The notes under the pieces are model-generated. The model made no database searches. It was not told the origin of the DNA and saw only the letters and a program-made list of their open reading frames with translations. Of a stretch of DNA of 64,000 nt, positions 34,562-43,102 are shown piece after piece. A program made the position numbers and the translations under genes. How positions within the stretch are numbered: position 1 is the first letter of the stretch; each line of letters begins with the position of its first letter. This DNA comes from Halorubrum lacusprofundi ATCC 49239 (GTDB taxonomy: Archaea > Halobacteriota > Halobacteria > Halobacteriales > Haloferacaceae), in assembly GCF_000022205.1 (NCBI RefSeq), contig NC_012029.1, positions 620,001 to 684,000 of the forward strand, written 5' to 3'.

Positions 34562-34816
34562 TCGCTTATAACTGACTGATAGCGGATCGACGGTGGACAC
34601 TTCCAAAGTCCCAGCCGCCCCGCAACCGCACCTCACACCTCCCCAGCCTCGTCGCCGGACGTAGCGCCGGCGACCTCGCGCGGCGCTCTCGCCGGCGGCT
34701 TCGCCGCCGGCTGTCAGAGGGACCTTCGGTCCCTCACTACTCGCGGCCGCTTAAAAGCGGCCGCTCGGAGGCGCGCGCCACCGCATTAATAGGGTTTCAA
34801 AAACCGATTTATAATC
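34562..34816 (-). repeat. Intergenic repeat family, copy R6 (long stem deleted)
   Basis: Read on the minus strand: TTAATGCGGTGGCGCGCGCC, hairpin I (GCGGCCGCTT/AAGCGGCCGC, 34743-34763), hairpin GAGGGACC/GGTCCCTC, GCCGGCGGC/GCCGCCGGC (34691-34711), CGAGGCTGGGGAGGTGTGAGG, then directly CGGCTGGGACTTTGGAAGTG and a TTATAAGCGA tail box. The CTCAAAGGGGC block and both stem arms are absent. The 100 bases nearest the sugar transporter's far side match R5 almost exactly, in inverse orientation. Confidence 0.88.
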
Positions 34817-34840
34817 CGTTTCGTCCAGTGCGTTCGAGCC

Positions 34841-35872
34841 TCAGTCAGCCGCGTTCGGCGTCGGCGCCTCGTCGTCGAGCCGGTCGCGATCGTGCGCCGC
34901 CTCCCAGTCGAGGTCCGGACCGCGCGCGATGATGCCGGTTGGGGTCACGTCCGGGTGCGTCGTGTAGTAGTGCTCCTTGATGTGCGCCATGTTCACCGTC
35001 TCGGCGACGCCCTCGGTCTGGTAGAGATCCCGCAGGTACGGCCACAGGTGCTCGTACTGGTGGACGAACTTCTTGTTACACATGAAGTGGGTGTGGTACA
35101 CCTGGTCGAACCGGACCAGCGTCGTGAACATGCAAATGTCGGCCTCGGTCAGCGAGTCGCCGACGAGGTAACGCTGGTCGGCGAGGTGGTCGTTCCAGCG
35201 ATCGAGCGCGCCGAACAGCTCGTCGATCGCCTCGTCGTAGGCCGCCTGCGAGGTTGCGAACCCGGCGCGGTAGACGCCGTTGTTAACGGGTTCGTAGATT
35301 TCGGTGATCACCTCGTCGACATCCGCGACGGTCGCCTCGTCGTCGGGGGTGGGCAGCAGCGACGCGTCGTTGCCGAGGTCGTCGAACGCAGTCGAGAGTA
35401 TGCGAAGGATCTCGCGCGACTCGTTGTTGACGACCGTCCCCTCCTCGGTGTCCCACAGCACGGGGACGGTCACGCGGCAGGTGGCGTCGGGGTCGGCCTC
35501 GATGTACAGCTCTCGGAGATAGTCGCTGCCGTGGAGCTTGTCGGGCGTACAGCCCTCCTTCTCGGGAGTGAACTGCCAGCCCCCCTCGCCGCGGTACGGG
35601 TCGACGACCGAGACGTCGATCGCGTCTTCCAATCCGAGCAGCGATCGCGCGAGTAGCGTCCGGTGGGCCCACGGGCAGGCGTACGAGACGTACAGGTGGT
35701 ACCGGCCCGCCTCGGGTTGGAATCGGTCGTCCGGCTCGGCGTCGATGTGATCCGGCACGTCGCTGCCGGCGATCCAGTTCCGAAAGGTCGTCTCGCCGCG
35801 CTGGAACGAGCCGTCCCCGTCGGTCGCCTCGTACGTGTCGGTCCGCCACTCGCCGTCGACGAGCTGGTTCAT
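34841..35872 (-). CDS. Glutathionyl-hydroquinone-reductase-like protein (Xi-class GST)
   Basis: 343 residues. The catalytic cysteine lies in YVSYACPWAHRTLLAR, the signature of Xi-class (ECM4/YqjG) transferases, with VVDPYRGEGGWQF and VPVLWDTEEGTVVNNESREILR of the thioredoxin-like domain and an all-helical C-domain (YLVGDSLTEADICMFTTLVRFDQVYHTHF). Such enzymes reduce glutathionyl-hydroquinones; haloarchaea use gamma-glutamylcysteine rather than glutathione, so the natural thiol is probably that. Length is normal. Confidence 0.92.
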   Translation of the reverse strand: MNQLVDGEWRTDTYEATDGDGSFQRGETTFRNWIAGSDVPDHIDAEPDDRFQPEAGRYHLYVSYACPWAHRTLLARSLLGLEDAIDVSVVDPYRGEGGWQFTPEKEGCTPDKLHGSDYLRELYIEADPDATCRVTVPVLWDTEEGTVVNNESREILRILSTAFDDLGNDASLLPTPDDEATVADVDEVITEIYEPVNNGVYRAGFATSQAAYDEAIDELFGALDRWNDHLADQRYLVGDSLTEADICMFTTLVRFDQVYHTHFMCNKKFVHQYEHLWPYLRDLYQTEGVAETVNMAHIKEHYYTTHPDVTPTGIIARGPDLDWEAAHDRDRLDDEAPTPNAAD

Positions 35873-36167
35873 ACCGATCGCACGGGCGCGAGCCCCATAA
35901 CGTGGCCGGGGACGTGCGTGTCACCGGGTGCGTCGACGACGCCGACGGCAATATTGCCGCGTCGCGACGGGTTTATGAAACGGACGCGACTACCGATATG
36001 CAGTCATGGCCGCACAGGCGATGGATCGCGTTCCGCGATCGTGATGAGGTCTTCTTCGTGAGTATTGACACCGCGTGGCGAACCGACGCCTCCCGCCGGG
36101 GAGCCGCTGCTCCGCGAACCGCGCAGCCGTTGCGACCCGCAGCGTCGTCCGGCGGGGTGATCGCCCG

Positions 36168-36986
36168 ATGCTGACCGGTCGCGAGGCGGTCGCCCGAGCC
36201 GGTATCGACGCCGTGGCGCTGAAGCCCGCGGAGTGCGACGTCTCCCGGGCAGCCGAACTCCCGATCGATCGGGTGACGATCGACTACGAGGGGCGCGAAC
36301 ACCTCCCGGACGCGGAGACGCTCGACCGACTGGCCGCGGAGGCGGAGCTGTACGTCACCACGCCGGTCCGGGCGGACGGATTCGACCCGCTCGGCGACGA
36401 TTCGCTGATCGACAAGATTCCGGACCCGGCCCGCCGGGTGCTCGTGGCGGGCCACGGCGCGTACCTCTCGAAGGACGAGTCGTCGCGCGCGGTCGCTCCG
36501 CGGCTCGGAGCCGCGCGGCGCGACGCCCCCGACGCGTGGGTCGGCACGGAGGGCGTCGAGCGCGTCGCGCTGGCGGCGGGCGGGACCCAGTTCGAATTGC
36601 TCTCTCGGTCGACCGATCGAGACGTGCGTGGGCTCCGCGCCGCCGGGTTCGACGGCGAGATCGCCGTCTACGCGCCGACCGTCCTGACCGACGACGAGGA
36701 CGTCGTCCTCGACGCCGTGGGCGCGTACGTCGCCCGCCGCCGGCCGGTGGCCCGCGCGCTCCCGGACGGGGACGGAGATGGAAGCGGAGACGACCCCGAC
36801 ACCGCCCCGCCCACGGACGCCTCGGCGACGGGGCGCACCCGAGAGGTGCTCTCGGCGGCCGCTCGGGACTTCGCGCTCGTCGGGTCGCCAGAGACGGTCC
36901 GCGAGCGAGTCGATGCGCTTCGGGAGGCCGGTGTCGACCACGTGGTCGGCTACCCCGCCCGCGGGATCGACGAGTTCCTGTTGTAG
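36168..36986 (+). CDS. Luciferase-like (LLM-type) protein, haloarchaeal
   Basis: 272 residues from ATG 36168. The end FALVGSPETVRERVDALREAGVDHVVGYPARG matches the C-terminal segment of F420-dependent luciferase-like oxidoreductases, and VAVYAPTVLTDDEDVVLDAV resembles the preceding helix. The N-terminal half is divergent and short compared with active LLM enzymes, so cofactor binding is uncertain. I recall a conserved haloarchaeal family (possibly DUF7388). A TATA box at about 35969-35976 would start transcription near 35998, leaving a 170-base leader with short overlapping ORFs. Confidence 0.6.
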   Translation: MLTGREAVARAGIDAVALKPAECDVSRAAELPIDRVTIDYEGREHLPDAETLDRLAAEAELYVTTPVRADGFDPLGDDSLIDKIPDPARRVLVAGHGAYLSKDESSRAVAPRLGAARRDAPDAWVGTEGVERVALAAGGTQFELLSRSTDRDVRGLRAAGFDGEIAVYAPTVLTDDEDVVLDAVGAYVARRRPVARALPDGDGDGSGDDPDTAPPTDASATGRTREVLSAAARDFALVGSPETVRERVDALREAGVDHVVGYPARGIDEFLL

Positions 36987-37016
36987 CGGCCGCCCGCGCC
37001 GCGCTCACCCCCGTCG

Positions 37017-37024
37017 TTTTTAAG
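37017..37024 (+). promoter_or_regulatory. TATA box fixing the start at 37048
   Basis: TTTTTAAG centred 27 bases before ATG 37048; favours that ATG over the GTG at 37033. Confidence 0.6.
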
Positions 37025-37047
37025 ACGTACCCGTGAAACGCGAGCCC

Positions 37048-38349
37048 ATGAGCCGGCCCGACGCTCCGGCGGACCGAGACGCTCTCACACCTGCAGTCGC
37101 GGTCGTCGGCGGCGGCGCCGTCGGCGTCACCGCGGCCGCCGACCTCGCGGCCCGCGGCGCCGAGGTGACGCTGTACGACCGCAGCGACCTCGGCGCCGGA
37201 AGCTCCGGGCGCGCCGCGGGCGTGCTGTACGACGCGTACGCCGAGGACGTCGACGCCGCGCTGGCTGCCCGCGCGATGGAACGATTCCGGGCGTTCGACC
37301 GATCGCTCCCCGAATTCACGTTCACGCCGTGCCCGTACGTCATCGCCGTTCGCGAGGGCGACCCGGACGCCGAGGCCGTGCCGGCGATGGTCGACCGGAT
37401 GCGCGCGCACGATCGCGCCGTCTCACTCGTCGACCTCGAGACGCTCGGCGAGCAGTTCCCCGTCACGACCGACGACCTCGCGGTCGCCGCGGTGGCCGAG
37501 GGCGCCGGCTGGTGTGATCCCGCGAGCTACGTCGCCGCCATGGGCGAGCGGGCGCGTCGCGAGGGCGTCGCCGTCGAAACCCACACGCCCGTCTCGCTCG
37601 CAGGCGACGGCCCCGAACTACGGGTCGGGGGTAGCAGAGCGGTAGACGGCGAAACGGTGGACGATGAAGGCGCGGATCGGAGCGTAGAGACCCGCTCGTT
37701 CGACGCCCTCGTCGTCGCCACCGGCGCGCACACCGCCGGTTTCCTCGGCGGCGCGAGGATCGAGGTTCCCGTGGTTCCCTACCGCGTGCAGGCGCTGACT
37801 GCCGGACTCGGTGGCAGCGGATCGGCGAGCTACGACGGCCCGATGGTGTACGACGCGACCGCGGGCGTGTATGTCCGACCGCATCCGACCGGTCTGCTCG
37901 CCGGCGACGGCACGGAGCCGGTTCCGGCCGACCCGGACGACTACGACCGGACGGGCGACGACTGGTTCGTCGAGTCGGTCTCGGCGACGCTCCGCGAGCG
38001 ACTTGACGCAGTCGGCGAGGACCGTGCGGTTGGCGCGGACGGCCCAGCCGTCGAATGCGCGTGGGCCGGTCTCTGCACGGCGACTCCCGACGGCGACCCG
38101 CTTGTCGGGGCAGTCGGCGACCCCGCCGACCGCGTGTTTGTCGCCGCCGGCTGGCAGGGCCACGGGTTCATGCGCGCGCCAGCGATCGGCGAGCTCGTCG
38201 CCGAAGGGGTGTTGGCATCACTCGGCGGGATCGAAGCTGAGGATCCGGACTCGCCGTGGATCGACGCGTTCGATCCCGATCGATTTGACGGGAACGAAGA
38301 GTTCGACATCGCGGAGGGGATGTCGGTGGAGAGCCGGGTCGAGGAGTGA
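37048..38349 (+). CDS. FAD-dependent amino-acid/glycine-oxidase-type oxidoreductase (DAO family)
   Basis: 433 residues. The Rossmann FAD motif is VAVVGGGAVGVTAAADLAARGAEVTLYDR, followed by the SSGRAAGVLY loop typical of D-amino-acid/sarcosine/glycine oxidases. AFDALVVATGAHT-like (FDALVVATGAHTAGFL), YVRPHPTGLLAGDGTE and VFVAAGWQGHGFMRAPAIGELVAE complete the family pattern. The substrate is an amine or amino acid that cannot be named. Start is set by the TATA box. Confidence 0.85.
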   Translation: MSRPDAPADRDALTPAVAVVGGGAVGVTAAADLAARGAEVTLYDRSDLGAGSSGRAAGVLYDAYAEDVDAALAARAMERFRAFDRSLPEFTFTPCPYVIAVREGDPDAEAVPAMVDRMRAHDRAVSLVDLETLGEQFPVTTDDLAVAAVAEGAGWCDPASYVAAMGERARREGVAVETHTPVSLAGDGPELRVGGSRAVDGETVDDEGADRSVETRSFDALVVATGAHTAGFLGGARIEVPVVPYRVQALTAGLGGSGSASYDGPMVYDATAGVYVRPHPTGLLAGDGTEPVPADPDDYDRTGDDWFVESVSATLRERLDAVGEDRAVGADGPAVECAWAGLCTATPDGDPLVGAVGDPADRVFVAAGWQGHGFMRAPAIGELVAEGVLASLGGIEAEDPDSPWIDAFDPDRFDGNEEFDIAEGMSVESRVEE

Positions 38350-38376
38350 GAAAGGGGAACTCGGACTGGGCCGGGA

Positions 38377-38820
38377 TCAGGTGTCGTCGGTCGAATCGCT
38401 TTCCTCGTCGTCCTCCTCGACGACTGCCACGTCGCGCGCATCGTCCTTCTTCGGGATCTTCACCTGGAGGGTTCCGTTTCGCGTGAGCGTCGCGTTCGCC
38501 CCCTGGGGAGTCACGTTTGCGTCGCGGGGAAGGTCGGCGCTTCCGGAAAGCGAGACACCGCGACCGGGGAACAGCATCTCGTAGCCGTCGTAGAAGTCGC
38601 GGAAACGGTCGAGTTCGACCTCAACGGTGTGATCGAGGAACGTCACGTTCAGGTCCTCGCCGCGGACGCCCGGGGCGTCGAAGACGACGAGATAGGCGTC
38701 GTCGCTCTCCAGGAGGTCGTACGAGAGCGGCCGCCGCTCCTGCATCTTGCTCCACCCGCGGCCGACGCGTTCGAGGGCGCGACGGACGACCGACCGGCCG
38801 GTCTCGACGAATCCGCTCAC
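38377..38820 (-). CDS. Hsp20/alpha-crystallin-family small heat shock protein
   Basis: 147 residues. The alpha-crystallin domain runs about 33-125: YLVVFDAPGVRGEDLNVTFLDHTVEVELDRF, SADLPRDANVTPQGANATLTRNGTLQVKIPK, with the GTLQVKIPK end motif typical of Hsp20. The short N-arm (SGFVETGRSVVRRALERVGRGW) may mediate oligomer contacts. The C-tail is acidic and lacks a clear IxI motif. It and the zinc-ribbon gene upstream share direction and lie 3 bases apart, suggesting an operon. Confidence 0.88.
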   Translation of the reverse strand: MSGFVETGRSVVRRALERVGRGWSKMQERRPLSYDLLESDDAYLVVFDAPGVRGEDLNVTFLDHTVEVELDRFRDFYDGYEMLFPGRGVSLSGSADLPRDANVTPQGANATLTRNGTLQVKIPKKDDARDVAVVEEDDEESDSTDDT

Positions 38821-38823
38821 GGG

Positions 38824-38979
38824 TTACACCTCGATCTCGGCGAGGTCGCTCCCGCCGCAGTACGGACACGACAGGTCCTCGACCGCGTGGTCGTCGGGCA
38901 CGTCGTACGTGTAGTGGTTCTCGAACATGTCGAGCTCGCAGTCGTCGCTCTCGCATTTGACCTCCATCGTCGATGGCAT
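38824..38979 (-). CDS. Small zinc-ribbon protein, 51 residues
   Basis: Reads MPSTMEVKCESDDCELDMFE at the start and VEDLSCPYCGGSDLAEIEV at the end: two cysteine pairs, C9/C14 (CESDDC) and C41/C44 (CPYC), the mark of a rubredoxin-like zinc ribbon. A second ATG at 38967 could be the true start. It resembles tiny haloarchaeal conserved proteins (possibly DUF7559). Its stop lies 3 bases before the hsp20 start. Too short to appear in many ORF callers; conserved cysteine spacing and acidic composition argue it is real. Confidence 0.75.
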   Translation of the reverse strand: MPSTMEVKCESDDCELDMFENHYTYDVPDDHAVEDLSCPYCGGSDLAEIEV

Positions 38980-39065
38980 ATACAGAGGTGTTGTGTCGGC
39001 GAGGGCTTAAACGGCGTGGCGGCGGCGGTCCGGTTCGACTGGACGCGCCGACTCCGCGAGGGCGA

Positions 39066-39497
39066 TCAGATCCCTGCTCCGCGCAGCCGCTCGGGGACGA
39101 CGGTGCGCTCGGCGAGGAACACGACGAGCGTCCCGAGCGCGACACCGACGAGGAAGCCGGGACCGTACGGGAAAAACGGGACCTCGAACGCGAGCGCGGC
39201 TCCCAGTCCGACGGGGATGGCGAGGATCGCGGCGCCGAAGGCGACGTACGTCAGCGTTTCCAGTCGATCCGGCGGGAGCCGGTCCCGCGCCACCCACGCA
39301 GCCGGTCCGAGGATGACCGCGGTCGCCGCGGCCCAGCCGGCGGCGAGTCCCCACGGGCGCGGATCGGCGCCGTAGAACTGTACCGCGGCGTACGCGCAGA
39401 CCGCGCCGAGCGCGACGTACTGTCCGACCCGCTGACGACGGGACTGCGTGTCGTCGGCTGGAGATGGATCCGGGTCCGGAGGAGGCTCGGAGGGCAT
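39066..39497 (-). CDS. Four-segment membrane protein of unknown function
   Basis: 143 residues: a Pro/Asp-rich N-terminus (PSEPPPDPDPSPADD), then four hydrophobic segments (about 38-58, 62-84, 93-115, 120-138). No motif is recognised. The TTATAA box at 39521-39526 lies 27 bases from ATG 39497, so this start is well supported; the frame is open further but would begin inside the neighbouring gene. Confidence 0.7.
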   Translation of the reverse strand: MPSEPPPDPDPSPADDTQSRRQRVGQYVALGAVCAYAAVQFYGADPRPWGLAAGWAAATAVILGPAAWVARDRLPPDRLETLTYVAFGAAILAIPVGLGAALAFEVPFFPYGPGFLVGVALGTLVVFLAERTVVPERLRGAGI

Positions 39498-39519
39498 ATC
39501 GGCCGATTCCGCGAGAGCG

Positions 39520-39529
39520 CTTATAAGCG
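39520..39529 (-). promoter_or_regulatory. TATA box for the membrane protein (palindromic)
   Basis: CTTATAAGCG; centre 27 bases from the leftward ATG at 39497. Because TTATAA is a palindrome it might also drive the rightward radical SAM gene with a leader of about 40 bases. Confidence 0.55.
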
Positions 39530-39591
39530 ATCCGGGGAACCCCAGACGTTCCGCACGCTTTTCCCGTCTCGGCCGACTACGGTGGGCCAAC

Positions 39592-41469
39592 ATGACCGAT
39601 TCGCCCGCGTCGGGCCGGGGTTCGCTCCCGCCCGACCCGAACGACCTCTCCGTCACCATCGTCGACGGCTACGTCGACGAGCCAGCGCACTTCGGCGTGC
39701 CGCCGTACATCTCGACGTATCCGCGGTACACGGCCGGCGCGCTCGTCGACGCGGGCGTCCCCGAGGAGTCGATCACCTACCACACGATCGACGAGCTGCG
39801 CGAGGACCGGGGCAAGCACGCCGACGTCGCGAACGCGGACCTCATGGTGTACGTCGGCGGCATGACGGTTCCCGGGAAGTACGTCGGCGGGACTCCTGCG
39901 GAGCCGGACGAGGTGCGCGAGTTGGGGTGGACTGCGGACGGTGTCACTCTGCTAGGCGGCCCCGTGCGGTTCGGCGTCGGCGAGGAGAACGCGGGCGCAC
40001 AGGAGACCGAGCGCGACGATCTCGACTACGACTTCGTCGCCATGGGCGATGTGGAGGCGGCCGCGTACGACCTCGTTCGCGAGGGGTTAGAGGGGTTCGG
40101 CAACCGGATGCGCGACAACGCGGAGATCGACCGCTGGGCCGAGAAGGGCGCGTTCGTCGTCAAGCAACACCCCAACCACCCGGACTACCTCATCTGCGAG
40201 ATGGAGACCTCCCGCGGGTGCGCCTACCGGTGTTCGTTCTGTACCGAGCCGCTGTACGGGAGCCCGGCGTTCCGGGAGGCGCAGTCGGTCGTCGACGAGG
40301 TCGACGCGCTCTCCGATCGGGGAGTCAAGCATTTCCGGCTCGGCCGGCAGGCCGACATCCTCGCGTTCGGCGGCGACGGGGAGGCGCCGAACCCCGACGC
40401 GTTGCGCGAGCTGTACAGCGGGATCCGCGAGGTCGCGCCCGACCTGCGGACGCTCCACCTCGACAACATGAACCCGGTGACGATCACCGACTACCCGGAG
40501 GCCTCTCGCGAGGCGATCCGCGTGATCGCCGCACACAACACGCCCGGTGACACCGCGGCGTTCGGACTCGAATCGGCCGACCCGGTCGTTCAGGAGCAGA
40601 ACAACCTGCTCGTCACCGCCGAGGAGTGTTTGGAGGCGGTCCGCGTCGTCAACGAGGAGGGCGGCTGGCGACCGGGCGACACCCCGGAGACGACCCCCGG
40701 CGCCGACGACCGAGTGATGGGGCCCTCGACCGGGCCGGACGCCTCGCCGCGGCTGCCGAAGCTGCTCCCCGGGATCAACCTCGTCCACGGGCTCGCGGGC
40801 GAGCGCCCGGAGACGTACGAACACAACAAGGAGTTCCTCCAGACGGTCTACGACGAGGGGCTCATGCTCCGCCGGATCAACATCCGGCAGGTGATGGCGT
40901 TCGCCGGCACGGAGATGGCCGAGACGGGCGCCGACATCGCACAGGAGCACAAAGACCAGTTTCAGGCGTACAAGCGGGAGGTCCGCGAGACCGTCGACAA
41001 CCCGATGCTCGACCGAGTCGTCCCGCCGGGAACGGTCCTCCCCGATGTCCATCTGGAGTACCACCAAGACGGCAAGACGTTCGGCCGGCAGCTCGGCACG
41101 TACGCGCTCCTCGTCGCCGTACCGGGCGAGCGCGAGCTCGGCACCGCCATCGACGTGGCGATCACGGACCACGGCTACCGCTCGGTCACGGGCGTCCCGT
41201 ACCCGATCGACGTCAACGCGGCGTCGATGGACGAGCTGACGGCGATCCCCGGAATCAACCGGAGTAAGGCGGGCGACATCGTCGTCGGGCGGCCGTACGG
41301 TTCCCTCGACGAGGTCGATTCCGGCGTCGCCGACCTCTCACGGTTCGCTGTCGCCGACGACGTGGACGTGGCAATCCCGGGACGAGACCGCTCGGGATCC
41401 GGCCCGGGGCCGGCCGCGCGCTCCCTACTCGATCGGCGCGACGGCTCTTCTGTCGGACGTGGAGACTGA
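39592..41469 (+). CDS. Radical SAM protein with N-terminal B12-binding-like domain
   Basis: 625 residues. Residues 25-190 look like a B12-binding-type Rossmann domain (DLSVTIVDGYVDEPAHFG, ADLMVYVGGMTVPGKYVGG, LLGGPVRFG). The radical SAM domain starts with the 4Fe-4S motif SRGCAYRCSFC (about 213-220), then FRLGRQADILAFGG and LPGINLVHGLAGERPETYEHN. The C-terminus has a ComEA-like helix-hairpin-helix (DVNAASMDELTAIPGINRSKAGDI). I recall this three-part protein as archaeal; the reaction is unknown. ATG 39592 is the first in a good frame. Confidence 0.85.
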   Translation: MTDSPASGRGSLPPDPNDLSVTIVDGYVDEPAHFGVPPYISTYPRYTAGALVDAGVPEESITYHTIDELREDRGKHADVANADLMVYVGGMTVPGKYVGGTPAEPDEVRELGWTADGVTLLGGPVRFGVGEENAGAQETERDDLDYDFVAMGDVEAAAYDLVREGLEGFGNRMRDNAEIDRWAEKGAFVVKQHPNHPDYLICEMETSRGCAYRCSFCTEPLYGSPAFREAQSVVDEVDALSDRGVKHFRLGRQADILAFGGDGEAPNPDALRELYSGIREVAPDLRTLHLDNMNPVTITDYPEASREAIRVIAAHNTPGDTAAFGLESADPVVQEQNNLLVTAEECLEAVRVVNEEGGWRPGDTPETTPGADDRVMGPSTGPDASPRLPKLLPGINLVHGLAGERPETYEHNKEFLQTVYDEGLMLRRINIRQVMAFAGTEMAETGADIAQEHKDQFQAYKREVRETVDNPMLDRVVPPGTVLPDVHLEYHQDGKTFGRQLGTYALLVAVPGERELGTAIDVAITDHGYRSVTGVPYPIDVNAASMDELTAIPGINRSKAGDIVVGRPYGSLDEVDSGVADLSRFAVADDVDVAIPGRDRSGSGPGPAARSLLDRRDGSSVGRGD

Positions 41470-41473
41470 GGCG

Positions 41474-42346
41474 ATGGCGACGCCGGACCTGAGGTCGTCG
41501 GTTACCCGCGTCGCGGTCGACACTCGTGCGCCCGGCGGGACGACGAACGCCTATCTCGCGGGCGGCGCCCTCGTCGATCCCGCGGCTCGCACAGAGACGC
41601 TCGACGCGGCGGTCGGCGTCGACGGAGAGAGCGGTAACGGAACAGAGGGCGGCGCAGTCGACGCGATCGCCGTCACCCACGCCCACCCGGATCACGTCGG
41701 CGCAGTCGCCGAGTACGCCGACCTGACCGACGCGTCCGTGTTCGCGCACGCCGACCACGTCGACCGGTTCGCGGCGGCGACCGGCGTCGAGCCAGACGAG
41801 ACGTTTCGTGACGGCGATCGCGTCGGCAACACCTCCGTCCGCGCGGTCGAGACGCCGGGCCACGCGCCGGATCACGTCGCGTTCGCGGTCGAGTCGAGGG
41901 GTGACGGAGACGGCGACAGCGACGCCGGTGCTGACGGCACGCCCTCCGAACTCCTCTGTGGCGACCTCGCGATCGAGTCGGGAAGCGTCGCGGTCGCCGC
42001 CCCCGACGGCGACCTCCACGAGTACCTGAACAGCCTCGAACGCGTCCGCGAGGCGGGATACGGCCGGCTGTACCCCGGACACGGTCCCGTCATCGAGGAC
42101 CCGAATATCGTCTGTCAACGCCTGATCGACCACCGGCTGGACCGCGAGCGGGTAGTCCTTGCGGCGGTCGAGGCCGGCGCGAGCGACGTGGACGCGGTGG
42201 TCGACGCCGCCTACGAGAAGGATCTGACCGGCGTTGCGGACCTCGCGCGGGCGACGGTCGTCGCTCACCTCGAAAAACTGGTCGCGGAGGGCCGGGTCGG
42301 CCGGGAGTGGACGGATCGGGCCGATATCGACGCGCCCGGAGAGTAG
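41474..42346 (+). CDS. MBL-fold metallo-hydrolase
   Basis: 290 residues from ATG 41474, 4 bases after the radical SAM stop. Metal motifs: THAHPDHVGAV (HxHxDH), a GHAPDHVAF histidine, CGDLAIES aspartate and YPGHGP. The C-terminal 80 residues (LDRERVVLAAVEAGASDVDAVVDAAYEKDL, HLEKLVAEGRVGREW) form a winged-helix end like that of LACTB2-type hydrolases. Activity on thioesters or RNA is possible; the family has broad substrates. Its position just after the radical SAM gene suggests a shared role. Confidence 0.88.
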   Translation: MATPDLRSSVTRVAVDTRAPGGTTNAYLAGGALVDPAARTETLDAAVGVDGESGNGTEGGAVDAIAVTHAHPDHVGAVAEYADLTDASVFAHADHVDRFAAATGVEPDETFRDGDRVGNTSVRAVETPGHAPDHVAFAVESRGDGDGDSDAGADGTPSELLCGDLAIESGSVAVAAPDGDLHEYLNSLERVREAGYGRLYPGHGPVIEDPNIVCQRLIDHRLDRERVVLAAVEAGASDVDAVVDAAYEKDLTGVADLARATVVAHLEKLVAEGRVGREWTDRADIDAPGE

Positions 42347-42375
42347 GCGTTTCCGTCGGCGTCTGATTCCTGTCG

Positions 42376-42996
42376 TCAGAGCTCGGCTTCGAGCTGGGCC
42401 GCCAGCGCGTCGAGCGGCGTCTCCGTCACGTCCACGAACCGGCCACCGACAGCCTCGACGCCGCCGTCCGTCTCGGGGTCGTCACCGACGTGGACCAGCG
42501 ACGCGGGCGCGACGCCGAGGGCCTTGGCTGCTGCCTCGAACGCCTTCGGATGGGGTTTTCGCCAGCCACAGCCGATGCTCGTCGTGACCGCGTCGAACTC
42601 GCCGCGGAGCCCGGCGCGGATCAGCGTCTTGGGAACTAGCTCGGGTACCGCACAGTTCGAGAGGAGACCGACAGGGCCCTGATCGGACACGTCTCGGACG
42701 GCTTCCAGCGCGCCGTCGCGCCGGGTCACGTCGGGGTCGAACGCCGCGACGACGGCGTGCCGGACGACGTTGTCGGCGGCCTCGACGCCGCGGGAGTCGA
42801 GCGCGTGCGCCACATGAGCGGGGAGCGGGACCTCCGCGCCCGCCGGGGCGTCCACGTGTCGCTCGCCGTACGCGACGTGCCAGTCGTCCGGTACCTCGAC
42901 GCCGCGCGACTCCAGTTCGCGGGCGACGATCTCCGCGGGGTCGGACGGGTACTCGACGTCGACGAGGGTCCCGAACAGATCGAAAGTGACTGCCAC
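42376..42996 (-). CDS. HAD-family hydrolase
   Basis: 206 residues. Motif I FDLFGTLVD holds the nucleophilic aspartate; motif II LLSNC, motif III RKPHPKAF with the lysine, motif IV VHVGDDPETD. The cap between about 15 and 90 is a four-helix C1 type, as in haloacid dehalogenases and phosphoglycolate-phosphatase-like enzymes. Substrate unknown. Convergent with the MBL gene. Confidence 0.88.
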   Translation of the reverse strand: MAVTFDLFGTLVDVEYPSDPAEIVARELESRGVEVPDDWHVAYGERHVDAPAGAEVPLPAHVAHALDSRGVEAADNVVRHAVVAAFDPDVTRRDGALEAVRDVSDQGPVGLLSNCAVPELVPKTLIRAGLRGEFDAVTTSIGCGWRKPHPKAFEAAAKALGVAPASLVHVGDDPETDGGVEAVGGRFVDVTETPLDALAAQLEAEL

Positions 42997-43102
42997 GATA
43001 CCGGGACTACGGCGAAAACGGGATTGAACCTGTCGGTCGGTGCGGTCGATGCCGCGTTTCGAGGTCGTCGGCGCTCCCGGGCTCTCGGCAGGGCGACGCC
43101 CG

